NCBI GenBank assembly: GCA_965204915.1
Contig: OZ242023.1
Span: 1,612,001-1,676,000, forward strand
DNA from: HK1 sp965204915
GTDB lineage: Bacteria > Pseudomonadota > Gammaproteobacteria > HK1
Length of the DNA stretch: 64,000 nt
Reading direction: 5' to 3'
Shown: positions 9,359-19,600 of the stretch, in pieces
Layout: every line of letters begins with the position of its first letter
How positions within the stretch are numbered: position 1 is the stretch's first letter
Notes under the pieces: generated by a model
What the model saw: the letters and a program-made list of their open reading frames with translations, nothing else
What the model was told of the DNA's origin: nothing
Databases searched by the model: none
Position numbers and translations under genes: made by a program

Positions 9359-10234
9359 TCAGGCGCCGCGCTTGCGGATCGATTCCGCGATCCGCAGCGT
9401 GCGCCGGGCCTTCTCCACGATCGGGTAGTCGATGAAGTAGCCGTCCACCTGGATGGAAGCGGAGCCCTTGGCTTCGGCTTCCTCGAACGCCGCGACGTAG
9501 CGTTCGGATCGGGCGATCTCCTCGCCGGTCGGGGTGAACACCTCGTTGACCGGACCCACCTGCTCGGGGTGGATGCAGAGCTTTCCCTGGAATCCGAGAT
9601 CTCGGGCCAGCTCGACAGAGCGCCGGAACGGTTCGGGTCGGCCCAGGTGGATGAACACCGTGTCAACCGGCGGGTCGAGCCCGGCCGCGCGCGATTCGAC
9701 GACGATCGCGGCGCGGGCATGGTCGAGCTCGCGCTCCTCGAACGTCCACCGCATTCCCACGTCGAGGGTGTAGTCGCCGGCCCCGAACGAGAGCCGCCGC
9801 ACCCGGGTGCCGGAGCGGGCGACGTCCCGCAACGCGGCCATGCCGCGGCCGGTCTCGACGATCGGCATGAGGTCGATGCCGCCTTCGGCCAGGCCGCGGG
9901 CCCGCTCCAGCGCCGCGACGGCCCAGTCCACGGCCACGAGCTGGGCGGGGGACTCGACCTTGGGCAGCACGATGCCGTCCACGCCGCGGGTGACCACCGC
10001 TTGCAGGTCCTCGAAGCAGAACGGCGTATCGAAGGCGTTGATCCGCACGTAGCCGAGGGCGCGGCGCGGCGCCCGGAACGCGGCGACCACCTTCCCGCGG
10101 GTGGCCGGCTTCTCGGCGACCGCGACCGCATCCTCGAGATCGAGGATCACGACGTCGGCGTCAAGGGTGAGCGACTTCTCGACGCGCCGGGCGTGGTTGC
10201 CCGGCGCGAACAGCAACGATCGGAAGGCGAGCAT
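9359..10234 (-). CDS. HpcH/HpaI aldolase family, CitE-like CoA ester lyase
   Basis: A 291-residue TIM-barrel protein. Landmarks are RSLLFAPGNHARRVEKSLT at the N-terminus, VVILDLEDAVAVAEK with the metal-binding Glu/Asp region, RINAFDT, GIVLPKVESPAQL, MPIVETGRGMAALRDVA with the second metal ligand, LSFGAGDYTLDVGM, and GKLCIHPEQVGPVNEVFTP. These define the citrate lyase beta/malyl-CoA lyase (CitE-like) group, which cleaves or hydrolyses 3-hydroxyacyl-CoA thioesters with Mg2+. The reading frame is open well upstream, but homology starts at the ATG at 10234. With the CaiB transferase at 14 kb it fits CoA-thioester catabolism. Confidence 0.88.
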   Translation of the reverse strand: MLAFRSLLFAPGNHARRVEKSLTLDADVVILDLEDAVAVAEKPATRGKVVAAFRAPRRALGYVRINAFDTPFCFEDLQAVVTRGVDGIVLPKVESPAQLVAVDWAVAALERARGLAEGGIDLMPIVETGRGMAALRDVARSGTRVRRLSFGAGDYTLDVGMRWTFEERELDHARAAIVVESRAAGLDPPVDTVFIHLGRPEPFRRSVELARDLGFQGKLCIHPEQVGPVNEVFTPTGEEIARSERYVAAFEEAEAKGSASIQVDGYFIDYPIVEKARRTLRIAESIRKRGA

Positions 10235-10316
10235 GGCGATCCCCGTGATGCGTGCGAGCCCCGGATCCCGAATCCCGGCGTCGGGCATGGGCGTGCATGG
10301 CGTGGCCCGTGCCGCA

Positions 10317-11048
10317 TCAACGATAGCGCTCTCCTTCATCGCGGCGATAGCCCCAACCGGCCAGCAGGAAGCCGGCGACGGTGTAGCCGGCGATCCAGAG
10401 CCACGGCGCCGGCGACCAGGGCGCACCGGCGACCGCCCTCCAGGCCAGCTCGGCGACGTGTCTGGAGACCAGGCATTGCGACAGGGCGTCGAGGAGGCCG
10501 GGGAAGAGCTGCGGAGGCACGAACAGGCCCCCGCCGAACGCGAGGCCGAGATAGACGACGTTGGCGACCGGCAGGGCCGCGCGCGAGGACACCCAGTACC
10601 CGATGGCGACGCCGAGCAGGGACAGGGGCACGCTGCCCGCCAGCAGCACCAGACCGAGCCGCAGCCACGCCGTCGCACCCAGGGCGACCGGCATGAAGAG
10701 GTGCGCGACCAGGACGACCAGTCCCGCCGCGGCGGCGGCGAACAGCACCGCGGGAACGACGGCGCCGGCCAGGCGGACGGCGACCGACGCGGGCAGAATG
10801 CGCTCGAAGGTCGCCCAGGGAGAGGCCCGGTGCGCGGCGATGCCCACGCCGAACTGGAAGAAGGCGATGCCCATCACCGCGAACACCGTGAAGGCGGCCA
10901 TGACGGCATTGGCCTCGGCGGTCGTGCCGGCGATCCCGACGCCGAGAAAGATCAGGATCAGGCTCGGCATGGCCAGCGTCCCCACCACGTAGGCGGGGGT
11001 GCGGAGAAGCGACAGCATCCTCATCCGGACGTGGGCCAGGGCCAGCAT
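10317..11048 (-). CDS. ABC-2 type transporter permease
   Basis: A 243-residue membrane protein with about six helices, starting MLALAHVRMRMLSLLRTPAYV and including LAMPSLILIFLGVGIAG, AVLFAAAAAGLVVLVAHLF and GYTVAGFLLAGWGYRR near the C-terminus. This is the usual shape of ABC-2 (DrrB/YhhJ-like) permeases. The ATG overlaps the stop codon of the ATPase gene by one base (TGATG), so the two are translationally coupled and form one exporter. The substrate, perhaps a drug or lipid, cannot be read from the sequence. Confidence 0.9.
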   Translation of the reverse strand: MLALAHVRMRMLSLLRTPAYVVGTLAMPSLILIFLGVGIAGTTAEANAVMAAFTVFAVMGIAFFQFGVGIAAHRASPWATFERILPASVAVRLAGAVVPAVLFAAAAAGLVVLVAHLFMPVALGATAWLRLGLVLLAGSVPLSLLGVAIGYWVSSRAALPVANVVYLGLAFGGGLFVPPQLFPGLLDALSQCLVSRHVAELAWRAVAGAPWSPAPWLWIAGYTVAGFLLAGWGYRRDEGERYR

Positions 11049-11944
11049 CAGGGATCGTCCCGCGTCAGGCTGACGAAGGCTTCTTCGAGCCCCGCCGGCA
11101 GGACCTCCAGCTCGCTGAATGCGGTGCGCGTCTCGACCAGACGCCGCACCAGCAGGTCCGCATCGGGGGTGTAGAGGGTGACGACGCCTGCCTGGAACGT
11201 ACTGCGCGCAACCGGCTCGACGTCCGGCACCGCCGCCGCCCTGAACCGTACGCGCCGCAATGCGATCCGGCTCGTGATGTCCCGGCGGGTTCCCTCCGCC
11301 ACCAGCCTGCCGTGGCGGATCACCGCGATACGCTCGGCCAGCGCCTCGGCCTCTTCGAGATAGTGGGTCGTCAGCAGGACCGTGCCGCCCGCCTCGTGGA
11401 AGGAACGGATCGTGTCCCACAGCAGGTGGCGGGCCTCCACGTCGAGCCCGGTCGAGGGCTCGTCGAGAAAGACGACCTCCGGATTGCCGAGCAACGCGAG
11501 CGCGGCGCCGAGCCGGCGTTGCTCCCCACCGCTCAGGCCCCCCACCTGCCGCGCGGCGAGCCCGCCCAGCCCGAAGCTCTCGTAGAGCTTCGTTTCGGGC
11601 ATCGGATCGGGGTAGTGCGCGGCAACGAACGCGACGATCTCGCGCACCTTCAGCCCGGGCGGAAACGCGGAGGTCTGCGGGGTTGCGCCGATGCGCCGGC
11701 GGACGTCCTCGTCGAGAGGGGAGCCGCCGAGGAGCAATGCTTCTCCGCGATCCGGTATCCTCAGCCCCAGCAGCAGGCTGAGCGCGGTGGTCTTGCCTGC
11801 CCCGTTGGGTCCCAGAAGGGCCAGGAACGCGCCCCGCGGCAGGACCAGATCGAGCCCCGCCAGAGCCGCCTTGCCGGCAAACGCCTTCGCCACGCCGCGC
11901 AGCTCCGCGGCCGGTCCCACCCCCCGGCCTGGTTCCGGTTTCAT
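11048..11944 (-). CDS. ABC-2 type transporter ATPase
   Basis: A 298-residue ABC ATPase of the CcmA/DrrA group. Walker A is LLGPNGAGKTTALSLLLG, the signature motif is LSGGEQRRLGAALALLG, Walker B is EVVFLDEPSTGLD, and the switch His lies in VLLTTHYLEEAEALAE. The C-terminal extension after about residue 215 is typical of DrrA-like exporters. It is directly coupled to the permease gene downstream. I chose the ATG at 11944; a GTG nine codons upstream is possible. The start faces the divergent aminoacylase gene across a gap of only about 65 bases, so the promoters must be tightly packed. Confidence 0.9.
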   Translation of the reverse strand: MKPEPGRGVGPAAELRGVAKAFAGKAALAGLDLVLPRGAFLALLGPNGAGKTTALSLLLGLRIPDRGEALLLGGSPLDEDVRRRIGATPQTSAFPPGLKVREIVAFVAAHYPDPMPETKLYESFGLGGLAARQVGGLSGGEQRRLGAALALLGNPEVVFLDEPSTGLDVEARHLLWDTIRSFHEAGGTVLLTTHYLEEAEALAERIAVIRHGRLVAEGTRRDITSRIALRRVRFRAAAVPDVEPVARSTFQAGVVTLYTPDADLLVRRLVETRTAFSELEVLPAGLEEAFVSLTRDDP

Positions 11945-12009
11945 GGCAATGCGAGTCCGCTCGAGCGTCACGGCGTTGCGAACGATGACCCTGCATGGAG
12001 AGCCACCAA

Positions 12010-13473
12010 ATGTCCACCGTTCCGACCACCTGCGATCTGCTGATCCACTCCGGCGACGTCATCGACGGCACGGGCGCGGCCCGCGTCCACCTCGACGTTG
12101 CCGTCACCGGTGACCGGATCGTCGCCGTCGGCGACCACCTCGACCTGCACGTCGACGCGACCAGCAAGATCGACGCCTCGGGACTCGTCGTCGCGCCCGG
12201 GTTCATCGACGCGCATACCCACGACGACCGCGCGGTGCTCTCCGGACCGGACATGACACCGAAGATCAGCCAGGGGGTGACGTCGGTGGTCACCGGCAAC
12301 TGCGGGGCCAGCCTCGCTCCGTTCGCGGGCCGCGAGCCGCCGCCGCCGATGAACCTGCTCGGCGACGCCTCGTGGTACCGGTTCCCGACCATGCGCGAGT
12401 ACATGGCCGCGGTCGAGGCGTCGCCTCCGGCGCTCAATCTCGCGCCGCTGGCCGGTCATACCGCGCTCCGGGCGGCGGCGATGGACGACGTCTACCGCGC
12501 CGCCGCCCCGGCCGAGATCGCGCACATGGAGGCGCTGCTCGACGAGGCGCTGGAGGCGGGCTGCATCGGCATGAGCACCGGGCTCGCCTATCCCCCCGCG
12601 GTGGAAGCCCCCACCGACGAGATCGTGGCCCTGGCGAGCCGGCTCGCGGCGCACGGCGGCATCTACACGACCCACATGCGCGACGAGGGCGCCGGGGTCC
12701 TCGACTCGGTACGGGAGACGCTCGAAATCGGCGAGCGCGCCGGCGTCCCCGTGGTCATCTCGCACCACAAGTGCAGCGGCCGGGAGAGCTGGGGCCTGAG
12801 CCGGGAGACGCTCGCCGCGATCGCCCGGGCGCGTTCGAGGCAGAGCGTCGACCTCGACGTCTATCCCTACGTAGCAAGCTCGACGGTGCTGCTCACGGAC
12901 TGGATCGCCGGGGCCGAGCGCGTGCTCGTGACCTGGTCGACGCCGCATCCGGAGTGCAAGGGGCGCGACTTCGAGAGCATTCGCTCCGAGTGGGGCTGCG
13001 GCGTCGAAGAAGCGGTGGAACGGCTCAGCCCGGCCGGCGCGATCTACTTCAAGATGGACGAAGAGGACCTGCGGCGCATCCTGCGTTTCCGGGACGCGAT
13101 GATCGGCTCCGACGGCCTCCCGCACGACACCTTCCCCCATCCCCGGCTGTGGGGCACCTTTCCCAGGGTGCTCGGCCATTACAGCCGCGAGCTCGGCCTG
13201 TTCTCCCTCGAAGAGGCGGTCCACCGCATGACCGGAGTGCCCGCGCGCGTCTTCGGCCTCGCCGGCCGCGGCGCAATCCGGGCCGGCGCCCTCGCGGACC
13301 TCGTGCTCTTCGACCCGGAGCAGATCGCCGACGAGGCGGATTTCAGGGCCCCCACGCGCCCGGCCCGCGGGATCTACCAGGTCATCGTCAACGGCAAGCA
13401 GGTCTGGCGCGGCGGCGAGTGGACCGGCGCCAGGCCCGGGCGAATCCTGCGGCGCAACGGGACCGAAGGCTGA
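12010..13473 (+). CDS. D-aminoacylase (N-acyl-D-amino acid deacylase)
   Basis: A 487-residue amidohydrolase. The N-terminal metal site is GFIDAHTHDDRAVL and is followed by ISQGVTSVVTGNCGAS with the Cys used as metal ligand in D-aminoacylases. Further landmarks are TGLAYPPA, YTTHMRDEG, VVISHHKCSGR, IGSDGLPHD and the C-terminal GAIRAGALADLVLFDP. The family removes the acyl group from N-acyl-D-amino acids and includes dihydroorotase-like hydrolases. I prefer the ATG at 12010 over 11995 because ggagag then sits seven bases upstream. It converges with the CaiB-family gene. Confidence 0.9.
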   Translation: MSTVPTTCDLLIHSGDVIDGTGAARVHLDVAVTGDRIVAVGDHLDLHVDATSKIDASGLVVAPGFIDAHTHDDRAVLSGPDMTPKISQGVTSVVTGNCGASLAPFAGREPPPPMNLLGDASWYRFPTMREYMAAVEASPPALNLAPLAGHTALRAAAMDDVYRAAAPAEIAHMEALLDEALEAGCIGMSTGLAYPPAVEAPTDEIVALASRLAAHGGIYTTHMRDEGAGVLDSVRETLEIGERAGVPVVISHHKCSGRESWGLSRETLAAIARARSRQSVDLDVYPYVASSTVLLTDWIAGAERVLVTWSTPHPECKGRDFESIRSEWGCGVEEAVERLSPAGAIYFKMDEEDLRRILRFRDAMIGSDGLPHDTFPHPRLWGTFPRVLGHYSRELGLFSLEEAVHRMTGVPARVFGLAGRGAIRAGALADLVLFDPEQIADEADFRAPTRPARGIYQVIVNGKQVWRGGEWTGARPGRILRRNGTEG

Positions 13474-13484
13474 ACGTACTCCCC

Positions 13485-14675
13485 TCAGACCACCCCCGCC
13501 TCCGACAACGCCGCCAGCTCCTCGCTCGTGAGGCCCAGCTCCTCGCCGTAGATCGCCTCGTTGTGGGCGGCCAGGACGGTCCCGAGATGGCGGATCCCGC
13601 CCGGGGTGTCGGACAGCTTCGGGATCGTGCCTTGCAGGGCGACGTCGCCGATGCGGGGATCGGTCACGCGGACGAGGGTGTCCCGCACCCAGAACTGCTC
13701 CTCGTTGAAAATGTCCTCGATGCTGCACACCGGGCCGCAGGGGACCTCGCCGTCGGAGCATCGGCGGATGACCGTCTCCCGGTCGTGGAGCGAGGTCCAC
13801 GCGCGCACCATCGCGTTCACCTCGTCGCGCCGTTCGAGCCGCGAGCGCTTGAGCCGGAAGCGCTCGTCGCCGGCGAGCTCGGGCCGGTCCATCGCCTGCG
13901 CGAGGCGGGCGAACATCTTGTCGTTGGTGCAGGCGATGGCCACCCAGCGGCCGTCCGCGCAAGGGTAGTGGCTGTGCGGGGTCGCGGTGTGGGTCTCGGT
14001 GCCGCTGCGCTCGCGCACATGTCCGGTCTTGTCGTAGACCGCCGCGATCTCGTCGAGGAACCGGAAGATGCCGTCGTGCAGCCCGACGTCGATGGACTGG
14101 CCGCGCCCGGTCTTCTCGCGCGCACGCAGGGCCAGCATCACCCCGAAGGCGCCGTAGAGGCCGGAGAGGTAGTCGGCCAGGGTCGTCGAGCCCGCGATGA
14201 GCGGCGGGGTATCCGGCTGGCCGGTGACGTAGGAGAGGCCCGCGTAGGCCTGCGCGATGCGTGCGAACCCCGGCAGCCCCGACTTCGGCCCGGTCTGTCC
14301 GTAGGCGGAGATGCGCAGCATCACCAGCCTCGGGTTGATGGAGAGCAGATCCGCGAATCCGAGCCCCCATCGCTCCATGGTGCCCGGCCGGAAGTTCTCG
14401 ATCACCACGTCCGCCGTCGCCGCGAGCCGCCGGAAGAGCGCGGCGCCCCGCGCGTCCTTGAGGTTCAGGGTGATGCACTTCTTGTTGCGGGCGTCGTTGA
14501 ACCACCAGTAGGTGTCGCCCGCCTCGCTCGGGGTGCCGAGACGGCGCAATTCGTCGCCGGCGCCCGGGCGCTCGATCTTGATGACCTCGGCGCCGAATTC
14601 CGCGAGGCAGGTGGCGGCGAACGGCGCGGCGACGAAGGTGGCGGCGTCGAGCACCCGGACGTCGTCGAGCGGCAT
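13485..14675 (-). CDS. CaiB/BaiF family CoA transferase
   Basis: A 396-residue class III CoA transferase. It starts MPLDDVRVLDAATFVAAPFA, has the adenine-binding region AEFGAEVIKIERPGAGDE, and contains NARNKKCITLNLKD, VVIENFRPGTMERWGLG and ISAYGQTGP, with the catalytic Asp expected in the LADYLSGLYGAFGVMLAL segment. These enzymes move CoA between carboxylic acids. The in-frame upstream extension to 14972 has no homology and is not included. The gene converges with the D-aminoacylase (11 bases apart) and diverges from the AbrB-type gene. The acid substrate is unknown. Confidence 0.92.
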   Translation of the reverse strand: MPLDDVRVLDAATFVAAPFAATCLAEFGAEVIKIERPGAGDELRRLGTPSEAGDTYWWFNDARNKKCITLNLKDARGAALFRRLAATADVVIENFRPGTMERWGLGFADLLSINPRLVMLRISAYGQTGPKSGLPGFARIAQAYAGLSYVTGQPDTPPLIAGSTTLADYLSGLYGAFGVMLALRAREKTGRGQSIDVGLHDGIFRFLDEIAAVYDKTGHVRERSGTETHTATPHSHYPCADGRWVAIACTNDKMFARLAQAMDRPELAGDERFRLKRSRLERRDEVNAMVRAWTSLHDRETVIRRCSDGEVPCGPVCSIEDIFNEEQFWVRDTLVRVTDPRIGDVALQGTIPKLSDTPGGIRHLGTVLAAHNEAIYGEELGLTSEELAALSEAGVV

Positions 14676-14826
14676 GATCGTTCCGGTCACCGGGCATACT
14701 CCCGAGAGGTGGTTGCAACGATACGCCCCGCGTGCGGGCCGGGCTGCCGCCCCTGCATCGCGCGCGCCATCGTGGAGGCCGATTGTACGAGACCGCGGGT
14801 GGTCACGTTCCGGGGAATCGAGACAG

Positions 14827-15900
14827 GTGCACGCAACGTCTGAAGGGTCGGGACCGGCGCCGCTCGCGGTGAGGCTGGGGCGCACCCTCGTCGTCGGCGC
14901 CGCCGGCGGCGCGCTGTTCGCATGGCTGAACCTGCCGCTGGCATGGATGCTGGGAGCGATGGTCGCGACCACCGCGGTATCGCTCGGCGGCGCGAACCTC
15001 TACGTGCCCGGCCCGATGCGTTCGATCATGGTCGCGGTCATCGGGGTGCTGCTCGGCGCGAGCTTCACCCCGGAGGTCGTCGAGAAGGCCCGTGAGTGGC
15101 CGCTCACCATCGGCTGCCTGCTGCTCTACCTCGGCCTCCTGGTCGGCGTCCTCTTCCTCTACTTCCACCGGATCGTGGGCCTCGACGTGCCCACCGCGTA
15201 CTTCTCGGCCACGCCGGGCGGACTGAGCGAGATGGTGATCACCGGCGCCGCGATGGGCGCCGACGACCGCACCATCGCGCTCATTCACACCTCTCGAATC
15301 CTGCTGGTGGTTCTCACGATCCCGCTCTGGTACCGCTTCATGACCGGGGTGGCCGCGACACCCTCGGCGATGGGACCGTCGATCGGTGCGATCGGGCTCA
15401 CCGACGTCACGGTGCTCGCGGCATGTGCGGTCGCCGGGGTGGTCGTGGGTCGCCTCCTCCGCCTGCCCGCGTACCGGCTCTCGGGCCCCCTGCTTGCCAG
15501 CGCGGCCGTCCACGTCACGGGATTGAACGAATCGGCGCCGCCGTGGGAGGTCGTCGCGGCGGCGCAGGTGGTCGTCGGCTCGGCCATCGGTGCGCGCTTC
15601 ACCGGTGTGCCGGTGCGCCGGGTGCTCGGCCTCATGGCCACCGCGCTGGTCTCCACCGTGCTGATGCTTGCCGCCACCGTCTCGTTCGCGCTGGTGCTCG
15701 CGCCCGCCACCGGGCTCGACTGGCGGTCCATCGTCCTCGCCTACGCGCCGGGGGGATTGGCCGAGATGAGCCTGATCGCGCTCTCGCTGGGTATCGAGAC
15801 CGCGTTCGTCGCCACCCACCACATCATCCGGATCGGGCTCATCGTGGTGGCGGCGCCGCTCGTGTTCGCCCGTCTCCGCCCTCCCGGCAAGGGCGCTTGA
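14827..15900 (+). CDS. AbrB family membrane protein (putative ammonia monooxygenase-type)
   Basis: A 357-residue membrane protein of the AbrB family (internal duplication of about 155 residues). First repeat: PLAWMLGAMVATTAVSLGG, then VGLDVPTAYFSATPGGLSEM; second repeat: PAYRLSGPLLASAAVHVTGL, then SIVLAYAPGGLAEMSLIALS. The paired PGGLxEM motifs are diagnostic. The family name is historical: the E. coli member was linked to aidB regulation, and transport seems more likely than DNA binding. The start is set at the GTG at 14827, the nearest candidate before the first helix; the ribosome binding site is weak, so this is uncertain. Confidence 0.82.
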   Translation: MHATSEGSGPAPLAVRLGRTLVVGAAGGALFAWLNLPLAWMLGAMVATTAVSLGGANLYVPGPMRSIMVAVIGVLLGASFTPEVVEKAREWPLTIGCLLLYLGLLVGVLFLYFHRIVGLDVPTAYFSATPGGLSEMVITGAAMGADDRTIALIHTSRILLVVLTIPLWYRFMTGVAATPSAMGPSIGAIGLTDVTVLAACAVAGVVVGRLLRLPAYRLSGPLLASAAVHVTGLNESAPPWEVVAAAQVVVGSAIGARFTGVPVRRVLGLMATALVSTVLMLAATVSFALVLAPATGLDWRSIVLAYAPGGLAEMSLIALSLGIETAFVATHHIIRIGLIVVAAPLVFARLRPPGKGA

Positions 15901-15956
15901 GTCGAGGCCGGCTGCGACCGCTGGCCGGCCGCCGCCTCTGGCCTGCCACCTCCGCT

Positions 15957-16532
15957 TCACGCGGTGGACGCGAGCAGATCGTCCACGCTCCCGGAGATTT
16001 TCTCGAACAGCTCGGGCGCCGAGATCTCCATGACGTGGTCCATCACCCAGCGGTTGGTCTGGTTGACGCCCATCGAGCGCATCACCCGATCGCCGAAGTA
16101 GCGCAACGCCTCGAATCCCGGCGCCTCGTCGTCGAACTCGAACCGTGCGTAGTCGTCGAGCCGTTCGTTCAGCATCTCCACGAACGGCGCGCGGTAGTCG
16201 CCCGGGCCGGCGACGTCGAGCAGGTTGTCCTGCATCAGGTCCGCGAGGCGCCGCCCGAGCGCGACCACGAGCACGGCGCGCGCCTCGTCGTCGATGCGCC
16301 GGTGCGCGAGCCGGTCCACGAGCTGGACGGCGAAGGCGCAGTACTCGGAGATCACGCGGATGCGTTCGCGATCGGAGGCGTAGTCGAAACCTTCCCGATG
16401 GATTGCCTTGGCGTGCTCGACGGACAGGCGCCACACGATGAACGCGAGCGCGCCGGCGCTGTCGGCGAAGCCCTTGCGCTTCGCTTCGTTGCGCTCGGAG
16501 TGATGCCATTTGCTCTTGATGCGTATCGCCAT
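15957..16532 (-). CDS. Conserved hypothetical protein
   Basis: A 191-residue soluble, mainly alpha-helical protein beginning MAIRIKSKWHHSERNEAKRK. It has no signal or membrane segment. I cannot name a domain; its composition (many Asp, Glu and Arg) and regular spacing suggest a real globular protein. It lies just outside the defence island, divergent from the helicase gene, and does not share that region's repeats. A longer form from 16637 is possible, but the added residues are read from the likely promoter region and start less convincingly. Confidence 0.7.
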   Translation of the reverse strand: MAIRIKSKWHHSERNEAKRKGFADSAGALAFIVWRLSVEHAKAIHREGFDYASDRERIRVISEYCAFAVQLVDRLAHRRIDDEARAVLVVALGRRLADLMQDNLLDVAGPGDYRAPFVEMLNERLDDYARFEFDDEAPGFEALRYFGDRVMRSMGVNQTNRWVMDHVMEISAPELFEKISGSVDDLLASTA

Positions 16533-16693
16533 CGTGCCGCTTCCATCCCATCGGGCCAGCCCATCCTTGGAGCTGCGCCGATGGAGACAATCCGCGAGAT
16601 TCCCCGAATATGGAGCCGATATACCATCAATCGACAAGTCTGATTTTCGATTTCTCCAAATGCGATTGACAGCCGGCGCGGTCCGCGCGCAGG
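16533..16693. promoter_or_regulatory. Divergent intergenic region upstream of the helicase operon
   Basis: About 160 bases separate two divergent starts. The part at 16600-16675 is clearly poorer in GC than its surroundings (gattttcgatttctccaaatgc). A TTGACA-like hexamer is present near 16667. This is the natural site for the promoter of the defence operon, and since the first protein of that operon has an XRE DNA-binding domain, an autoregulatory operator could lie here. No clear inverted repeat was seen. Confidence 0.4.
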
Positions 16694-19600
16694 GTGCGCG
16701 CCGTGGACGGCAGCCGACCCCTTCACGGCCTTGCCGAGCGGGTGCGCGACGCCCGCTCGCGGATGGGCCTGACCCAGGCCGATTTCGCGGAGCGGATGGC
16801 GGTCACCCCGCTCACGGTCCATCGCTGGGAGACGGGGCAATCCCGGCCCCGCGCCCTGGCGCTCGACCGGCTGCGGGCGCTGGAGGAGGCCATCGCATCG
16901 CGGGGCGCCGATGCCCGCGCGGTCGGGCCTTCCGGCGGGCCGGCGCCGCCGTCCGTCTCCGTCCCCCTCGACTTCGCCGGAGACCCGGCGGCGGTCCTGC
17001 TGGTGGCGGAGGCGCACCGGCTGGCCCACGGGCACCAGTTCAACACCGCCTTCGCAAGCGAGACCGCCCGGATCGATCCGCTCCCCCACCAGCGGATCGC
17101 GGTCTACGAACGGATGCTGAAGCAGGAGCCGCTGCGCTTCCTGCTCGCCGACGACGCCGGCGCCGGCAAGACCATCATGACCGGCCTCTACATGCGGGAG
17201 ATGCTGTTCCGCCGCCGCATCCGCAGGGTGCTGATCGTGACCCCGGCCGGCCTCGTGGGCAACTGGGAGCGCGAGCTCCGCACCCTCTTCCGGCTGCAAT
17301 GCCGCATCGTGTCGGGAGCGGACGTGCGGGCGGGCGCCAACCCCTTCTCCGGCCCGGGCGGTGACCAGGTCGTCGTCTCCCTCGACACCCTCGCGAACGA
17401 ACGCGCGTTCGCGGCCCTCCGCGCCCCCGAGGTCGCCCCGTACGACCTGGTGGTGTTCGACGAGGCCCACAAGCTGAGCGCTTCGCGCGCCGGAAGCCGG
17501 GTCACCACGACGCGCCGCTACCGCCTCGCCGAGGCGCTGGCCGGCGCCGCGCCGTCCCGCGGCGGCTCGGGGCCGGCCGCCTCCGGCGACGCCACCGGCG
17601 GCGACCCGTTCGCCGGCCTCTCCTGGGCGGCAAGGCATCTCCTCCTCCTGACCGCGACCCCCCACATGGGCAAGGAGTCTCCTTGGTTCCACCTCTGGCG
17701 GCTCCTCGACCACCATGCCTTCGGAACCCCGGAGGCATTGCGCCGCTACCCGCCCGGGGAGCGTCAACGCCACTTCATCCGCCGCACGAAGGAGGAGATG
17801 GTGGACCTGGAGGGCAGCCCGCTCTACCGGCAGCGGGAGTGCAGCACGTTCAGCTTCGATCTCTCCGGCGGCGAGGACGGCGAGCACGCGCTCTACCTCC
17901 ACACCACCACCTACCTCCGCGAGCACTACGGCCGGGCGCTCCGCAACCGGCCCGCAGTCCAGCTCGCGATGAGCGTGTTCCAGCGCCGGCTGGCGAGCTC
18001 GACCTCGGCCCTGCTGCGTTCCTTCGAGCGCCGGATCGAGAAGATCGAACGCGACGCCGCCGACTGGCGCTCCGGCCGCCTCGACGCGGCCCTCCTCCGG
18101 CGCCGCCAGCAAGCCCTGTCCGAGAGATACCGGGAGGACTTCTTCGAGGCCCACGGCGCCGACGATGACGCGCGCGAGGGCGGCCCCGAGCGCGGCGGGG
18201 AGCCGGGCGAGCGCAACGAGGACTTCGAGGACGCGGTCCTCGGCGCGGTCACCGCCGTCGGGATCGAGGAGCTGCGCGCGGAGGCGGAGGCCCTCCGGGG
18301 GCTCCGGGACCGCGCCCGCGCGCTCGTCGCCGCCGGAGACGAATCCAAGTTCGAGAAGCTGCGGGAGGTGCTCGAAGACCCGCTCTACGCCAGGGAGAAA
18401 TGGCTCGTCTTCTCCGAGCACCGCGACACCGTGGACTTCCTGGTGCGGCGCATCGAAGGGCTCGGCCATGCCGGCCAAGTGGCCGTCATCCACGGCGGCA
18501 TGGCCTGGCCGGAGCGCGAGGCGGCGGTGGAGCGCTTCCGGCAGCCGGACGGCGCCCGCTTCCTCGTCGCCACCGATGCGGCGGGAGAAGGGATCAACCT
18601 CCAGTTCTGCCGGCTGATGGTGAACTACGACGTCCCGTGGAACCCCGCGCGCCTGGAGCAGCGGATGGGGCGCATCCACCGCTACGGCCAGAAGCACGAT
18701 GTCCGCGTCGTCAACCTCGTCGCCGGCGGGACCCACGAAGGCCGGGTCCTGAAGGTGCTGCTGGAGAAGCTGGAGAACGTCCGCAGCGAACTCAGCTCGG
18801 ACAAGGTGTTCGACGTGATCGGGCGCCTCCTCGAGAACGTCTCCCTCCGCGAGTACATGACGGCCGCGCTCGATCTCGGCCGCGAGCGGGAGCGGGAGCA
18901 AGGCGTCCTCGAAGACGTCGAGCGGGCCGTCACCGAGTCCGCCGTGCGCCGCCTCGCCGAGGCGGAGGCGAGCGTGTACGGGCCAACCGGCGAGGTCGCG
19001 CCCCGGGTGGACGGGATGCGCCGGGAGCTGGACCGGGAGCGCTACCTGCACCTGCTGCCGGCCTACGTGCGCCTCTTCGTCGAGTCGGCCGCGCGCAAGC
19101 TCGGCATCGGCCTCCAAGGCGATCTCGACGGGGTGTTCTCCCTCGTTCCCGCGACCACCGGCGCCCTCGACCCGCTCCTGCCGGCGCTCGAAGGCTATCC
19201 GCCCGAGGTGCGGAGGCGGCTCCGGATCCGCCGCCCCGACGCGGGCGAGGCGTGCATCTGGCTGCACCCCGGAGAGCCGGTGTTCGACGCCCTCTGCCGC
19301 CGGGTGATCGACCGGTTCTCGCACGACGCCCGGCGCGGGGCCATCTTCATCGATCCGAGAGCCAGTGAGCCCGCCCTCTGGCATCTGGCCGCCACGTCCG
19401 TGGAGGATGACGCTTCCGGGGCCACCCCCCTCCCCGGCGAGCCCCCGGGACCGGCGCCGACCTTCACTGCGAGCTCGCGGGCGGCGGCCGGGGGTCTCCC
19501 CGGCGGGCCCACGGAAGCAGCGGGACCGGCGCACCCGGCCTTCCGGCGCAGCCTGGAGAGCCGCCTGATCGCGGTGCGGCAGGGCGGCGCCGCCGAGGAG